From Brasenia schreberi (Eukaryota > Streptophyta > Magnoliopsida > Nymphaeales > Cabombaceae), in contig JAYKKT010000090.1 of assembly GCA_036023115.1 (NCBI GenBank), positions 34,677,001 to 34,741,000 on the forward strand: 64,000 nt of DNA, read 5' to 3'. Every line of letters starts with the position of its first letter. Position 1 is the stretch's first letter. The translations under genes were made by a program, and so were the position numbers. Positions 42,257 through 59,988 of this stretch are shown piece after piece. The notes under the pieces are model-generated. The model had not been told where the DNA came from. It ran no database searches and worked only from the letters and a program-made list of their open reading frames with translations.

Positions 42257-42955
42257 TTTACCCAGAGCGTTAGCTCAACGGCAGGGTGCTTTGGCATCAT
42301 ATCTGCCGGTGGAGAGTTCGACTCCCAGGGGTGCTTGCGTGGGTTTGTGTGAGTTATGTGTGGGTGTGGGTGTTAGGTTGTGGCCTCTTGTAACCAATAA
42401 CTACTAAGTTTTTTTTTTTTTATACTAGACGGGTTGCCTACATGGATTCTTTGTTTTCACAAAGCCTTATCACGTGTCATGTTAGCAGTTAACTTAAAAT
42501 AAGCTAGATCATTCTTTATTGCTTCTTTTCAACACTTTTGTAGTCGTCCTCTACTTTTAATACTTTTCAAATTTAGTTTTGAATACCTTCTTACAAGTTC
42601 TTCTTTTGATCTTCTTTCTATATGTCCAAATCATCTTAAGCGACATTTTCTCATTTTATTCTCTATTGGTGCTACTCTTAATTTATTTCTACTAACCTCA
42701 TTATATACACAGTCTTTTCTTATATAACTACTCATCTATCTCAACATCTTCATTTTTGTTATAAACATCTTTTGTATATGTTGATTATTATTCATAACCA
42801 TAAAACATGATAGGTTTATACCTGATGTTCCTCTCCGATTAAACAATCACTATTAATTCTAACGGTAACATCTCCATTGATTCTTTGTCATTTTTAAAAA
42901 TTGACCCTACGTATTTAAAACTTTTTCGCCTCCTCTTGTAACCAAAAAAATAAAT
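42257..42955 (+). mobile_element. tRNA-derived SINE, split by a LINE
   Basis: Pol III-like promoter boxes: A box TAGCTCAACGG (42271-42281) and B box AGTTCGACTCC (42315-42325). The body ends in CCTCTTGTAACCAA with an A-rich tail that resumes after the LINE (42946-42955). A 16-bp target duplication with one mismatch flanks the whole (42241-42256 and 42956-42971, AAATAAAAGMAAGAGG). Without the LINE the SINE is about 150 bp. I see no full cloverleaf, so it is not a tRNA gene. Confidence 0.7.
42398..42931 (-). mobile_element. RTE-clade LINE 3' fragment nested in the SINE tail
   Basis: 534 bp, minus strand. The 3' end is TAACTACTAAG plus a T run and CTAGACGGGTTG, the complement of the RTE tail. 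An exact 14-bp target duplication CCTCTTGTAACCAA flanks it (42384-42397, 42932-42945). Decayed, no open frame. Confidence 0.78.
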
Positions 42956-42971
42956 AAATAAAAGAAAGAGG

Positions 42972-43413
42972 CAGTGACAAGAACAAAACGGCAGACCGTT
43001 GGCCACATGAAGGAAACAGTGAGACGCATGGCTGGCAATCAACAACTCCCGAGTCAACCAAAACTAAGTACCTCACCCATGGCTCTTCAGCTAGCGATGC
43101 TTCTTTTTCTACATCAACCTACTTTGCGGAGAAGGGAAATGTTTAAAATATTCAAGAGAGATCTAAGGTATTGAAATTATACTTTTCACCATGTAATGTC
43201 TACCCAAAAGGGTTATTTTCCTCATGCAACGGTCGCCACAAAGTTGAATCTAATAATATCGAGTTTGGGCAAGAAAGAACAAATACTCTAAAATCAAACT
43301 GGGGAAGCAGGCAAAGACAGTAGTTCGTATAAGCATTTATTACTACACGTCTAAACTGAATACGAAGTTATTAACTAGTAATTGTTACGTAAGATACAAC
43401 ATGAACAATTTTC
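42972..43413. other. Spacer, no feature seen
   Basis: No gene or repeat recognised. Confidence 0.4.
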
Positions 43414-44845
43414 TTAATAGACGCAGCCACCACGAACTCTCGATATCTTGAGGTCCAGAGCTGCAGTTAGAGCTAATAATGCTTGCGAATATTTGGAGCT
43501 GTGGATTCTGTCAGGTAGCAGATGCTCAAAACATGGAACCATGGGATCTAAGCTTCTCCCTTTCACTGTAAAAGTGGTCCATGTGTAAGCATGTGAAGAG
43601 TGAGCAGAGACGAACCAACATTTCATAAATAACACATATTAAAGATCCAAAGAAAAGCATGGATAAGAGTAACAAATATCAACTGCAGAGTTCAAGCAGA
43701 CACATTAAACAAAGGTTTTGTTCTTAACCGAAGGTAGTACAACTCGCAAGGGGTCAAAATACACTAGTTATCGTCTTTGAGGGTGAGAGGACTACTCGCA
43801 TTAAAACCTCACTGTGACTCTCCATGCTTCCGTATCGTGAGCCAGAGGAGGAGGCAAACGCAAAGTCAAGTCAGAAGCCTCCAGTACATTCTTCACAAAA
43901 AAATTTCAAAGATGTAAATGCATTTTGTATGTATAAAAATCAAGCAGCCGAATCATGCATGGTATTTAAAATCTGTATTAGAGGTACAAGATTCTGAAAA
44001 CAAAACTTTAGAAGGCAATTTAGATAATTCATTTTAAGAGCAGGAAACAAGCAAGCGCATGCACGTACTGAGATGAAAAAAATCCGGGAATTTGTCATAC
44101 AGATGGAGTGCGTGAATTCTTAAGGTAGACTTCCGAGGATTGAAGGCATCCATTTGGAAAGGAAATTTCAATGAAAATAAAAAAAATTTGTGGATGATTA
44201 CCCTTTCAAAAACCTTTTGCTGAAGTAAATTGACTTCTTTTCTTTTTTTGAGGTTGAATACCATATCACTTGTTTGAAGCCAAAAACGAATCAAAACAAC
44301 CAAAAGTAAATCACAATAAAATATAATAAACCTTTTATAGTAATGAATTGGCTGGGGTTAAGGATTGAATCCGGAACTAAGAGAAGACCTCCACAACAAA
44401 GTTTCTTCATCCTGCAAAACAAATCCATGCAAAGATCTAAACCTCTATATCTGAAGAAGCAACCAGTCGTGTTATTCAACCGAATAAACCAACCACGTTA
44501 AATCTACCCAAATCAACCGCAATGGCTATGTGTTAAGGAACCAGCACCACATTTAACGGCATTACGAATTGCCAATTGGCAACTTCCTGCTGGATTTTCA
44601 TTCACACTCACGGGGCGAGAGAGAGAGAGGTCTTACCATGTGTCGGAGGGTGTTAGGATCTTGTTGACGGTGTCGCGCATCTGGGAGACCAGTTACCTTA
44701 TATTGGAGAGGGTGGACATCTTCTTGTTGATGGCGTCCAGCGTCTGGGAACGTCGGAGGAACCTGATGATGTAAGAAGAAAAATAAGAAGAGGAGGATGT
44801 ATATCTGGGAGAGGAGGGCGTCCTGCCTCTGCTGCTTCTGCTCAT
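43414..44845 (-). other. Unrecognised minus-strand exon cluster (possible gene or pseudogene)
   Basis: Several minus-strand segments look like exons with splice-like borders. 44640-44845 starts ATG and reads SQTLDAINKKMSTLSN, then after a stop VSQMRDTVNKILTPSD. 44080-44165 reads MDAFNPRKSTLRIHALHLYD. 43803-43890 reads NVLEASDLTLRLPPPL. 43414-43565 follows a TTTTACAG acceptor and reads SLDPMVPCFEHLLPDRI to a stop. I recognise none of them and cannot make the phases agree across all borders; the first segment has an in-frame TAA. It could be a small plant-specific gene decaying, or unrelated fragments. Confidence 0.3.
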
Positions 44846-45499
44846 TAGCGTCTCAGATCTCTACCACCACCATGATCGTGCAACTTCACGGATACCTCTC
44901 TCTCTCTCTCTCTGTCTTCCCTGGCGGTTCGGACACCCCACATTGAGAAAACATTAGTGAAGATGCGTCTTTTGTTAAAAAAACATGATAAATGAGACTG
45001 GGATCTATTTTGATGTCTATATACAACAACAACAACTAAGCCTTTTCGGGGTTGGCTACATGGATTATTTGTTTCCACATGTCCCTATCATGTGCCATGT
45101 TAGCAGTTAACTCTCAATAAGCTAGATCGTTCTTTATTGTTTCCTTTCAACACTTTTGTGGTCGTCCTCTACCTTTTTTAATACTTTCCAAATTTAGTTT
45201 TTCTAACTTTATTACATGTTATTCTTTTTATCTTTTTTTCTATATGTCCAAATCATCTTAAACGATGTTCTCTCATTTTATCCTCCTACTTTGTTTCTAA
45301 TAACCTCATTATGTATACGGTCTTTTCTTGTATGATCACTCATCCATCTCAACATCTTCATTTTTGTCACAAACATCTTTTATGCATGTTGATGATTAAC
45401 TGACCAACACTCAAAACCATTAAACATGGCAGGCCTAATTACTGTTCTATAATATTTAGCTTTTAATTTTAATGGCATCTTCTTATCACAAAGAACACC

Positions 45500-46345
45500 T
45501 CATGCTCCTCTCCATTTTAACCTACCATCATTAATTCTATGCGTAACATCTCCATCAATTCTTCCATCACTCTGAAAAATTGACCCTAGGTATTTAAAAC
45601 TTTCCTTCTGAGGAATGTAATATGTGCCTATTTTAATTTCTATGTCCTCTGAAGTAACCAAATGATCAAACTTACATTTCATATATTCTGTCTTTGTTCT
45701 ACTAAGTCGGAGGCCTTTGTTTTCTAATGTTTCTCTCCATAGTTCCAAATTTCTATTAACTTTTTCCTTAGACTCCTCCACTAATACAATGTCATCAGCA
45801 AATAACATACACCAAGATACTTCATCTTGAATATGTTTTGTTAACTCATCCATCACCATTATAAATAAGTATGGGCTTAAAGTTGATCCTTGATGTAACC
45901 CAATATTAACTTCAAAGAAGTCTATTGTTCCTTCATGAGTCCTCATACATGTTTTTGTACCATCATACATGTCTCTTATAAGGTTAATATATGTCAATGG
46001 GATACCTCTTTTTTCCAAAGTTCTCCAAAGAACCTCCCTCGGTACCCTATCATAAGCTTTTTCTAGATCAATAAATATCATGTGAAGGTCTTTCTTTTCT
46101 GCTCTAAAATGTTCCATAAGACATCTCAAAAGGTGAATCGCTTCAATAGTAGATCTGTCTGGCATGAACCCAAATTGGTTCTCTGTTGTACTTGATACTT
46201 GTCTTAACCTACGTTCGATAATTCTTTCCCATAATTTCATAGTATGACTCATTAACTTGATACCTCTATAATTCGCACAATTTTGAATGTCTCCCTTGTT
46301 CTTATATATGGGTATAAGTGTACTTGCTCTCCATTCCTCGGGCAT
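45500..46345 (-). pseudogene. RTE reverse transcriptase region
   Basis: A 281-residue open segment with the catalytic Asp in [11 protein letters not shown] (residues 89-99), [13 protein letters not shown] (149-161), the FADD active site (182-185) and the thumb-proximal [13 protein letters not shown]. Just upstream a TGA at 46358-46360 replaces the usual Trp codon (context KNQK-MPEEW), and another Trp-to-TGA change lies near 46418. The enzyme cannot be made from this copy. Confidence 0.85.
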
Positions 46346-46586
46346 CTTTTGGTTTTTTCATATTTCATTAAATAGTCTTGTGAGCCAAGTGATTCCTATT
46401 TCTCCTAGTATTTTTCAAACTTCTATAGGAATATTATCTGGTCCTACCGATTTACCACCCTTCATATGTTTAAGAGCCTCTTTGAGATAAGAAATTGTAG
46501 TTTATATACTTTTCTGAGTTGGCTAAATCTCCTAAATTAATACTAACATCTTTATTTTCATTAAAAAGATTATAAAAATAGTTTTT

Positions 46587-47006
46587 TCATCTATTTCTTA
46601 TATTATCATTTGCCACTAGAATTTTTTCATCCTCGTCTTTTATGCATCTAACATAATTAAGATCTTTAGTTTTCTTATCTCTAGCCCTAGCTATCCTAAA
46701 AATATCTCTTTCACCCTCTTTTGAGTTAAGTTTTTTATATAAGTCCTCCCATATCTTAGCTTTTGCTTCACTAACGGCCTTTTTTGTTTTCTTATATGCT
46801 TCTAAAGTTTCACTATTTTTCTTTGCATAATGTAATTTGTAACATGCCCTCTTTGCCTTGATTTTATTTTGCACTACTTCACTCCACCACCAAGCTTCTT
46901 TTTGTGCCGGTACACCTCCCTTAGATACCCCTAACACATCTTTCGCAACTTTCCTAATATGTATAGCCATATTGTTCCACCATTTAGTCCGAATAGCTCG
47001 ATGCAC
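46587..47006 (-). pseudogene. RTE linker region between endonuclease and reverse transcriptase
   Basis: A 139-residue open segment with EAWWWSEVVQNKIKAKR and KAKIWEDLYKKLNSKEGE, typical of the domain between nuclease and RT in plant RTE elements. The endonuclease is absent because of 5' truncation. Confidence 0.75.
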
Positions 47007-47041
47007 TCTTTTCTTCTTTGTCCATTTTTGATGTCTATATA

Positions 47042-47329
47042 TTTAATTTTAAAATAGGAAAACCAAAATATCCGACTAATGAAAATTAACTGTAAAGGGA
47101 AGTATTAGGATGGATTACTTTGCAATTAGAAACGGCGTTAAGCGGAAACCCGGGCAGCAACTAATGGTGGTGGTGAATGGCGGCGCATGGCATTACGCAA
47201 AGCGGTATCTTATGGACATGGTAACGGTGAAGTGGATGGGAGTGGTCGTGATAAAAGCGTCCAAAAGTGATGGACCCATGGTGGTGGTGAAGGTTGCACT
47301 AAGTAATGGTGATGACAGCGTGTTGTGAA
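47042..47329. other. Spacer, no gene accepted
   Basis: A 72-codon ORF (47110-47328) is valine/GGT-repeat biased and looks like chance. Confidence 0.3.
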
Positions 47330-47528
47330 CAGTGGTGGATCTAGATTTTTTTAGGATGTGGAAAATCTTGTTTTTTTAGGATGTGGAAACTGTCTATTGG
47401 ACCTTTTGAGGTGGGTAAACTATGTATAACGGTGATAGATTTGATAATTCTCTATAACTTTTTCATTAATTTTTCGTATTTTAAATAGAGTGACTGTCTT
47501 TCCTCGTCTCAATGTAGATCGGACACTG
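47330..47528. mobile_element. hAT-like MITE
   Basis: Terminal inverted repeats CAGTGGTGGATCTAGA and (reverse complement of right end) CAGTGTCCGATCTACA. 8-bp flanks GTTGTGAA and ATTGTGAG match at 6 of 8. 199 bp, no coding capacity. Same family as 8373, 13179 and 17917. Confidence 0.65.
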
Positions 47529-48049
47529 ATTGTGAGGAGATAAAAGTGGCAATGTTTGGTCCTAGATGATAAATTATGATGGTCAAATTAGCGGTAGATG
47601 AGGCGATATATATATTTTATAAGAACATGATCATCTTTCACTATTGTTTTCTTTTATCTAGTCACCCACTACTCTTTCGGCTTCAAACCATACTTAAAAA
47701 GTTTAAATTATTTATACATAAATATATTTATATAAGTTTTGTGTGCTTTTCACACACGTACATGTATCTACCTGTTTGTTAGTAGACCGTGTCAGTGCAC
47801 AAATGCGATGTCTATACTAATTCAGTTCTTAAAGCCATAAATTATTTTAGAGAAAAAGCTTCACAAAAAAAGTTATAGCGTTGATGTAAATCGATATGGC
47901 TAACAGAAACATGTGCCTAGTGAATTTTATAAAGAACGTTTAATACATAATATGAGTATGCTCATATTATTTTAGTAAATAACGCATAATTAAATATTTG
48001 TATAATATTTTATTAAATTATTAAAATTACTATCAATATTTATTAACTA
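47529..48049. other. AT-rich spacer, no feature seen
   Basis: No gene or repeat recognised. Confidence 0.4.
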
Positions 48050-48111
48050 ATACTTATATAAATGTATATATAGTACATATATATGTAATATATATATATA
48101 TATATAAATAA

Positions 48112-48149
<38 letters not shown>

Positions 48150-48390
48150 CTTATTGAATCCTAAAATGTAATGATTGGATTTAGATTTCAAGTAGATTTG
48201 AATAAAGTTTATAGACTCAATCTCATATCCAACAAGCCTATGGCCATGCGGGTCAGCCGAACCCCGCCCACGTTGGCCTTAAGGGTCATATGGGCCGGGC
48301 TATTTGGCTCTACTTCAAATATGAACCAAAATTCTTTGGTCCGGGTCTCGGTCCCGATCGGGCTCATTTTGACATCTCTATACAAAAAAC
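48050..48390. repeat. AT-rich tract plus GGCC-rich repeat, relative of 14424-15050
   Basis: TA tracts (48059-48147) are followed by TTGGATTTAGATTTCAAG and a GGCC-rich part ending GGCTCATTTTGACATCTCTA, as in the repeat at 14.4-15.05 kb. Confidence 0.5.
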
Positions 48391-49621
48391 ATGGTTCTTA
48401 AATTCCTTTTAGGACCATAGACAAGGGATTGGGGCAGAGATGAAGATAGCATGTTCCCACTCTGTGAACCCAACCCTTCCTCTAATTGATTGTAGAAAGT
48501 TAGGTTCATATAAAAATAAAACAAATTATAAAAAAATAAATAAAAGAAAGTGTTATGTTTTTTTATAATTCATCAACTCGCTGCTATTTTCTATATTTTA
48601 TCTATAATAATACATTTTAAATGTATTTTACGTAAGGTTTTAAGAAAAAAGTGAGATCCAACCTATGTTTGACTATCTCATTTTTTCGTGATGGATTCTC
48701 GAGGGGACACGAGGATGGGATGGGAATGATTTTGATGCCTATCATGAAGGTGGGATGGGGATGAAAGCGGGAACTTTGATCCCCGCTGATGAACATCCGT
48801 TCACCTCAGCCCAATAACGTATCTACATTGAGTGGATGTGGGGCAGTCTCACCTGAAATTTTAAAATTCAAAAGAAAAGCCGTAGCTTAGTCAGCTTAAA
48901 GCGTACTTCGCCCCATCCTAGAGGAATTTCCAAATCCGTCTTATATGTCGGAGGGATAACTACCTCGTATGTTGGCTATCGGCTTTTGATCACTTGGGCA
49001 CTTTAGAATTTTGATGATCTCACTGTTGCTTTACTCATAAAAGAAAAAAACCAGTTCATTTTCAAAAGATCTCCAGTTTATTATATAATATGAGTACAAT
49101 TTCTAATCTGCATGTATATGTTCAGTTCAATATATTTTTCTATAGGAAGAAGAACTTAGTCTTAAAATGCTACATATACATGATTAATGTTTAAAATCGA
49201 TTTATTGCAAGCTAAACATATTTAAACATTACACTCTCCGATAACATAATGTATATATAAGAGCTATCTATGCATCTATATTTATATCCATAAACAAACT
49301 ATGTGTGTAAGAGAGAGAGAACCATGCTGTAAAATGAGGTGAAATAAGAAACTTTTAGTATGCATCATGTGCTTCCCCCCTTGTTTGGATACTTTAACAG
49401 TGCATTTATATTTATATTTTTACAACTCATTGATGTATTGTTTACATGAATTGTTTCCCTGTAGTTCAGAGAACAACTTCACAAAGTTATTTTGCTTAGT
49501 TATACAAATCGAATCGAGAAGAGAAAGGAACCTTTTCCACCAAAGAAGGGAGAGAAACCTAACTTTAAAGAGAAAAAATGGGTCTCTCGATAGCATCATT
49601 AATACATTATCATCATCAATC
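48391..49621. other. Spacer with a MITE remnant at about 48817-48933
   Basis: The remnant (ATCTACATTGAGTGG... TCTCACCTGAAATTTT ... GCCCCATCC) matches the inside of the hAT-like MITEs but lacks clear ends. The rest is AT-rich non-coding sequence. Confidence 0.45.
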
Positions 49622-49635
49622 TTATCCTCTGTTGC

Positions 49636-49708
49636 GCTATATGAAAACAAAGAATTCATTTAACCGACCCCATCTAGTATGGAAAAAGGCTTAGTTGTTA
49701 TTGTAATG
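49636..49708 (+). mobile_element. Extremely short RTE 3' end insertion
   Basis: 73 bp consisting only of the RTE 3' end (ACCGACCCCATCTAGTATGG...GGCTTAGTTGTTATTG). Flanks TTATCCTCTGTTGC (49622-49635) and TTATCCTTTGCTGC (49709-49722) match at 12 of 14, fitting a target duplication. Confidence 0.65.
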
Positions 49709-49722
49709 TTATCCTTTGCTGC

Positions 49723-52301
<2,579 letters not shown>

Positions 52302-52680
52302 ATGAGTATATACGGTAGAGACCCATGGGGAGGCTCTTTGGAGATCAACGCCGACTCCGCAACGGACGACGACCGTAGCCGGAACTTCCAGGACTTCGAC
52401 CGTGCCGCCCTCCCGCGGCAGCTCGACGAGACCCAGCAAAGCTGGCTCCTTGGCCGCGGGGAGCAGAAGAAACAGAAGAAGTACGTGGATCTCGGGTGCA
52501 TGATCGTCAGCCGGAAGCTGTTCATGTGGACGGTAGGCGCCGTCGTCGCCGCTGCGTTACTGGCCGGACTCGCCGCCCTCATCGCGAAGACAGTGCCGCG
52601 GCGGCACCACCCTCCGCCGCCGCCGGATAATTATACAATAGCGCTTCACAAGGCTCTCATGTTCTTCAATGCGCAGAGAT

Positions 52681-53966
52681 GTGAGCTCTTTTTGACTTAT
52701 TAGCACAACTGGTTTTACCTTTTCATTCCATCAGACTTGAGTGAAACTATAGTTCTTATTTTACTTATATACTGTTTCCCGAGATGACTGATTTGTTGTC
52801 TACCTACGTATCACTTTAATTTTCTGGGTAAATGTCCTTCTGATGATTTCTAGACGTGGATTTGTTGGTTGATGTTAAATGTGGGCAATCAAATTTGTGG
52901 TAATTTTAGATTTACCTCGAGTGATTTTTGTATAATGAATGTCTCAGGGAACTAGATGGGCTTAATTCTTGCTATATTATGTTTGAAGATCTACATTTTA
53001 TTTTTTGTTTCTAATCATGGATGATGGTGGTGTATCTTTCAGAAGAGTTTGATATCCGGCATGTAGATGCTGGCTTCGGCCTCCCCATCGTAACCAAAAA
53101 AGAAAACATGATCTTGTTCATTTTGTGTTGATCTTAAACACGGATTGAATACAACGGCGACAAAAGAAAACCATCTAATATCTAGTGTGGGATAACGTTT
53201 TGGGTTTTGGTCATGAAGGTGTATTTTTCATGGTCACCGTTCTCGTTATTCGAATTTCCTTGGCAATTGTTTTACGGGGAGAAAGTTTTACAAGCTGATT
53301 TTGTTTGGGAAAATCTCGTGTGCTTTGTAGCTCCTCTTCCTATGCTATTCTGAAAAGAAGATATACTGAATCGATGAATGAGTATAAACAGTGTGATCTT
53401 TTATCAGCTTTAATCCTCCTTTTTCCCTCCAACTTCTTCTTTGGGGAGAAGTGCGGGACCCTTTCTTTCTAATTAGTATGATAGCGTGGTGGATACAATG
53501 ACAAAGGAATGGAATATTAAATTTTGATATTATTTTTCCTGTAGAAACAAAATAACTTCAAAGGGTATCTCAAATAAAAGAGAGAAAATTATGAAAAGTA
53601 AATTATGTGAAGTTTTCGTTTAAAACAATTGAGAAATTATTAGATCTCATGATACTCCCGATGCTACTGATATTTTGCAAAAATTTGACTGAGAAATTCA
53701 AATTCTTCTGAGCTTTTGCCGATATATTAATTTCGTTTGCTTTTTGCTGTTAAAACATGAGAATCTCATGCTTTTAGACTAATCTAGTTGCCTATTTCTG
53801 ACTGAGCCTCAACTCATTTTTGGTTCAGAAAAAACTGCACATTATTTTGGTTGCTATTAGTTTCAATCTTCACCTATACTTGTTTATCTTGTTCAAATTT
53901 GAATCTTTTAGGTAGTTTCACAATGAAGCACTCACCAGTTCTGTATGTGTTATAAACTCTGTGTAG
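52681..53966 (+). other. Intron 1 of the GH9 gene
   Basis: GT-AG, phase 1. It includes a SINE-like fragment at about 53060-53100 (GGCTTCGGCCTCCCCATC); otherwise AT-rich with no feature. Confidence 0.7.
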
Positions 53967-55967
53967 CTGGGCCTCTTCCGAAATATAACAATGTGTCATG
54001 GAGGGGAAACTCTGGAATGAAAGATGGTTTGTCGGATGAATCATTTCATAAGAACCTTGTTGGAGGATTTTATGATGCTGGGGATGCAATCAAGTTCAAC
54101 TTTCCACAGTCATTTGCTTTGACCATGTTGAGTTGGAGTGTGATAGAGTATCATTTGAAGTATGAAACTGCTGGAGAACTCGATCATGTTAAGGAATTGA
54201 TCAAGTGGGGAACAGATTATCTACTCAAGACCTTCAATTCTTCTGCAGATACCATAGATGTGATTGCTGCTCAGGTAAGCATTATGCTTACATTAACTTT
54301 TTTTAATTGTTTATAGTCAGCTTATGTTTACATTTCTGTTTGTTTTGTTAATTTTATTTATTATATTGCATAAAAAGAGAGTAGAAGAATCCTGCTACAC
54401 ATTTGAATTTCTATTTTGCATGCTAGAGAAAATATGCTCTGGCTGATTTACAAGAATTCTTTGTATTATGCATCTGACATATGGTTTTATGCCTTCTTTG
54501 ACAGGTTGGGTGTAGGAGATACTTCTTGAGGGAGTACAACTGCTAATGACCACTACTGCTGGATGCGTCCAGAGGACATTGATTATGATCGGCCTGTAAC
54601 TGAATGTCACAGCTGTTCGGATTCAGTAGCAGAAATGGCTGCTGCCTTAGCTGCTGCATCCATTGTTTTCAAAGACAACAACAAGGCCTATTCAAAGAAA
54701 CTTGTTCATGGTGCCACAACGCTCTTTTCGGTTTTCAAGGGAACAGGAAGAGAGGCAGATACAGTGCTGGTAGTTCAGAAGCTGCAATTTTGCATTGCTA
54801 CAATTCCACTAGCTACTGGGGGACTCTGAGTTTGTTTGAGGAGGGCTTGGATGTATTACGCAACCGGGAAGATTCCTCATACCTTAAAAGCTTGCTACTA
54901 CTCCTAGGCCATGGCCAAAACATGCTGAGTGCCTTCTGGGAGGCCCCGATTATGGTGTCCTCAGTTGGGATAACAAACTTGCTGGTGCTCAGGTAAATTC
55001 AGAAGCAAGCATTTCTTGGCTTTCCACCATCATGGTTGTCATCGTTGTTGTCATTGATACCAACTTTTACTTTATATTTGTGCTGGTTATATTAACCATA
55101 TGTAAGCATAGCATAGAGACTACCTAAAATTTTCAGGCTTTGAGATTCCTGTAAGTTTCTGTCATGTTCCATCGCCCCGTCTCTGTAGGTTGATGAGGCA
55201 GTCAACCCTCAGTACCAAATCAGGAACCAAGAATCAGAAAGTCCGAATAACCAATGGAATTGTAGAAAATTTTGACATTTATTACTAATTAAATTATCAA
55301 ATTCCCAAGTAATCATACCTGATTACTGAGGTATAGAGTCTAAATACCAAATTGTGGACACCTAGGAAAACCAATAATCTTCATTCAACAATTTTATGAA
55401 CAGCCGTACATCAAAATTTCCTCCAGTCAATACCCGAAACAAACATTACTGAAAAGAAGGTTAGTGTGATTCATGGGAATGTCACCCAATAGGTGCACTG
55501 GGATGGGACAGTGGATCCATGCACTCATGCAGAGCCATGCAGAAGCTTTTTGCAAACTGTTAACGTAAAAAACATTCTTATTTCCTTTTAAATCCAAAAA
55601 TGTGATGCAATTCTTATTTCTAGAAAATGGATGAATAACCAATTCTGACATCAGACTTTAAATGCCCAAGAAATTTTGGTAGCCAGACACCATGTAGGCC
55701 AAGCTTGGTTCAAGCAACAAACAAAGCAACTTAGCCAGTCTTTTGGAGAGTACCATAGGGAACAAAATCAAAAGCTAATTTAAATTGAACTGATTGTGTT
55801 AGAAAACATAAGTCAATTTCAGACGACGGTCCAGTTTGGTATAGCGGATATGAATATACTTTATAATGTCGTTCTCTTTAAAAGCCGACTTATTAAGCCA
55901 AATTCTGTATCAGATAAGGCAGATTATAAAGCCAGTTTCTGCCAGAAATATATTTACCATTTTTCCT

Positions 55968-56068
55968 GTGCAATGGGAGGCCGAAGCCAAGTGCACGGGC
56001 AGGCTTTTGAAGTCATGACCTTCAACTTGTGAGTTGGCCCCTAGCCAGGCAAGCTATTGCTTGTTCAC
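55968..56068 (-). mobile_element. tRNA-derived SINE (family 2) in intron 3 of the GH9 gene
   Basis: The minus strand reads CAATAGCTTGCCTGGCTAGG (A-box-like), then CAAGTTGAAGGTCATGACTT (B-box-like), then TTGGCTTCGGCCTCCCATTG. The order and sequence match the element at 61720-61834. Target duplication not resolved. Confidence 0.6.
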
Positions 56069-56781
56069 AACAGGATACAGTGACAAGTTAACTAATTTAG
56101 TTCAAAAACAAATTTAAGAGATAGATCCGATCTAAAAGACAAACTTGAATTTCTAAATCTGGTCTGGCTGCCCATGCTTATATAAAATATGAGTAACTTC
56201 TGTAATATAACTTTATCTAATATTAGCAATGTACATTTTCTTGGTTTCTAAGTTTCTTAAAGAGTTATTTAAACTCATCTTTGCCCTAATTTCATGTACC
56301 CATGATTTCACTTTTGTAAAAGAAGATATATCAATTATGTTATTTAGAGTTTTACACATTGTCTTTTGCTTTGTTGGCTTCTTCAGGTTTTGTTAACTAG
56401 GTTGAGACTTTTTCTTAGTCCCGGTTATCCATATGAGGAAATGTTGAGGACTTACCACAACCAGACCAATATCATCATGTGTTCATATTTGCCAGATTTC
56501 GGTAGCTTCAATCGAACTAAAGGCATTCATTTTCTACTGTCCTTTGTGCTTAATCTGTTATTCTTCATTTATATAGTAAGTTGGGAAGTAATGATGGTGT
56601 TACTACAGGGGGCCTAATTCAGCTGAACCATGGAAAGCCACAGTCTCTCCCATTTGTTGTCCATGCAGCTTTCCTTGCTTCCCTTTACAGTGACTACCTT
56701 GATGCAGCAGATACTCCTGGCTGGTACTGTGGTCCAAACTTTTTCTCCACGGATGTTTTGCGCAAATTCGCAAGAACCCAG

Positions 56782-59583
<2,802 letters not shown>

Positions 59584-59988
59584 ATTGATTACATTCTTGG
59601 GCAAAACCCCAGGAAGATGAGCTACCTTGTTGGTTTTGGCAATCGGTATCCTACACATGTTCATCATCCGGCTGCATCGATACCCAAGGACAGAACCAGG
59701 TACAATTGCAAAGGTGGACGAAGATGGCTCAACAGTCCAAAACCAAACCCACACACTGTCGTTGGTGCCATGGTAGCTGGACCAGATAAGCATGATAATT
59801 TCCATGACATTCGTACCAATCACAACTATACAGAACCGACTATCGCAGGCAATGCGGGGTTGGTTGCTGCTTTGGTCTCTCTGTCTCAGCTTGAAAATGT
59901 GGATGGAATTGACAAGAACACAATGTTCTCGGCTGTTCCTCCAATGAGCCCCGCAACTCCACCACCTCCTGCACCTTGGAAGCCATGA

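Larger units (their letters stand above)
45024..47025 (-). mobile_element. RTE-clade LINE, 5'-truncated, best preserved in the window
   Basis: Exactly 2002 bp between two perfect copies of TTTTGATGTCTATATA (45008-45023 and 47026-47041). On the minus strand it runs from the linker after the (missing) endonuclease through the reverse transcriptase to a (TTG)n tail. The exact target duplication and long open stretches indicate a recent insertion, though the frame is closed by point mutations. Confidence 0.92.

Noticed and set aside
42262..42335. Possible tRNA gene (A and B boxes present)
   Set aside because: No 7-bp acceptor stem or plausible anticodon arm could be drawn. The surrounding target duplication and A-rich tail fit a SINE.
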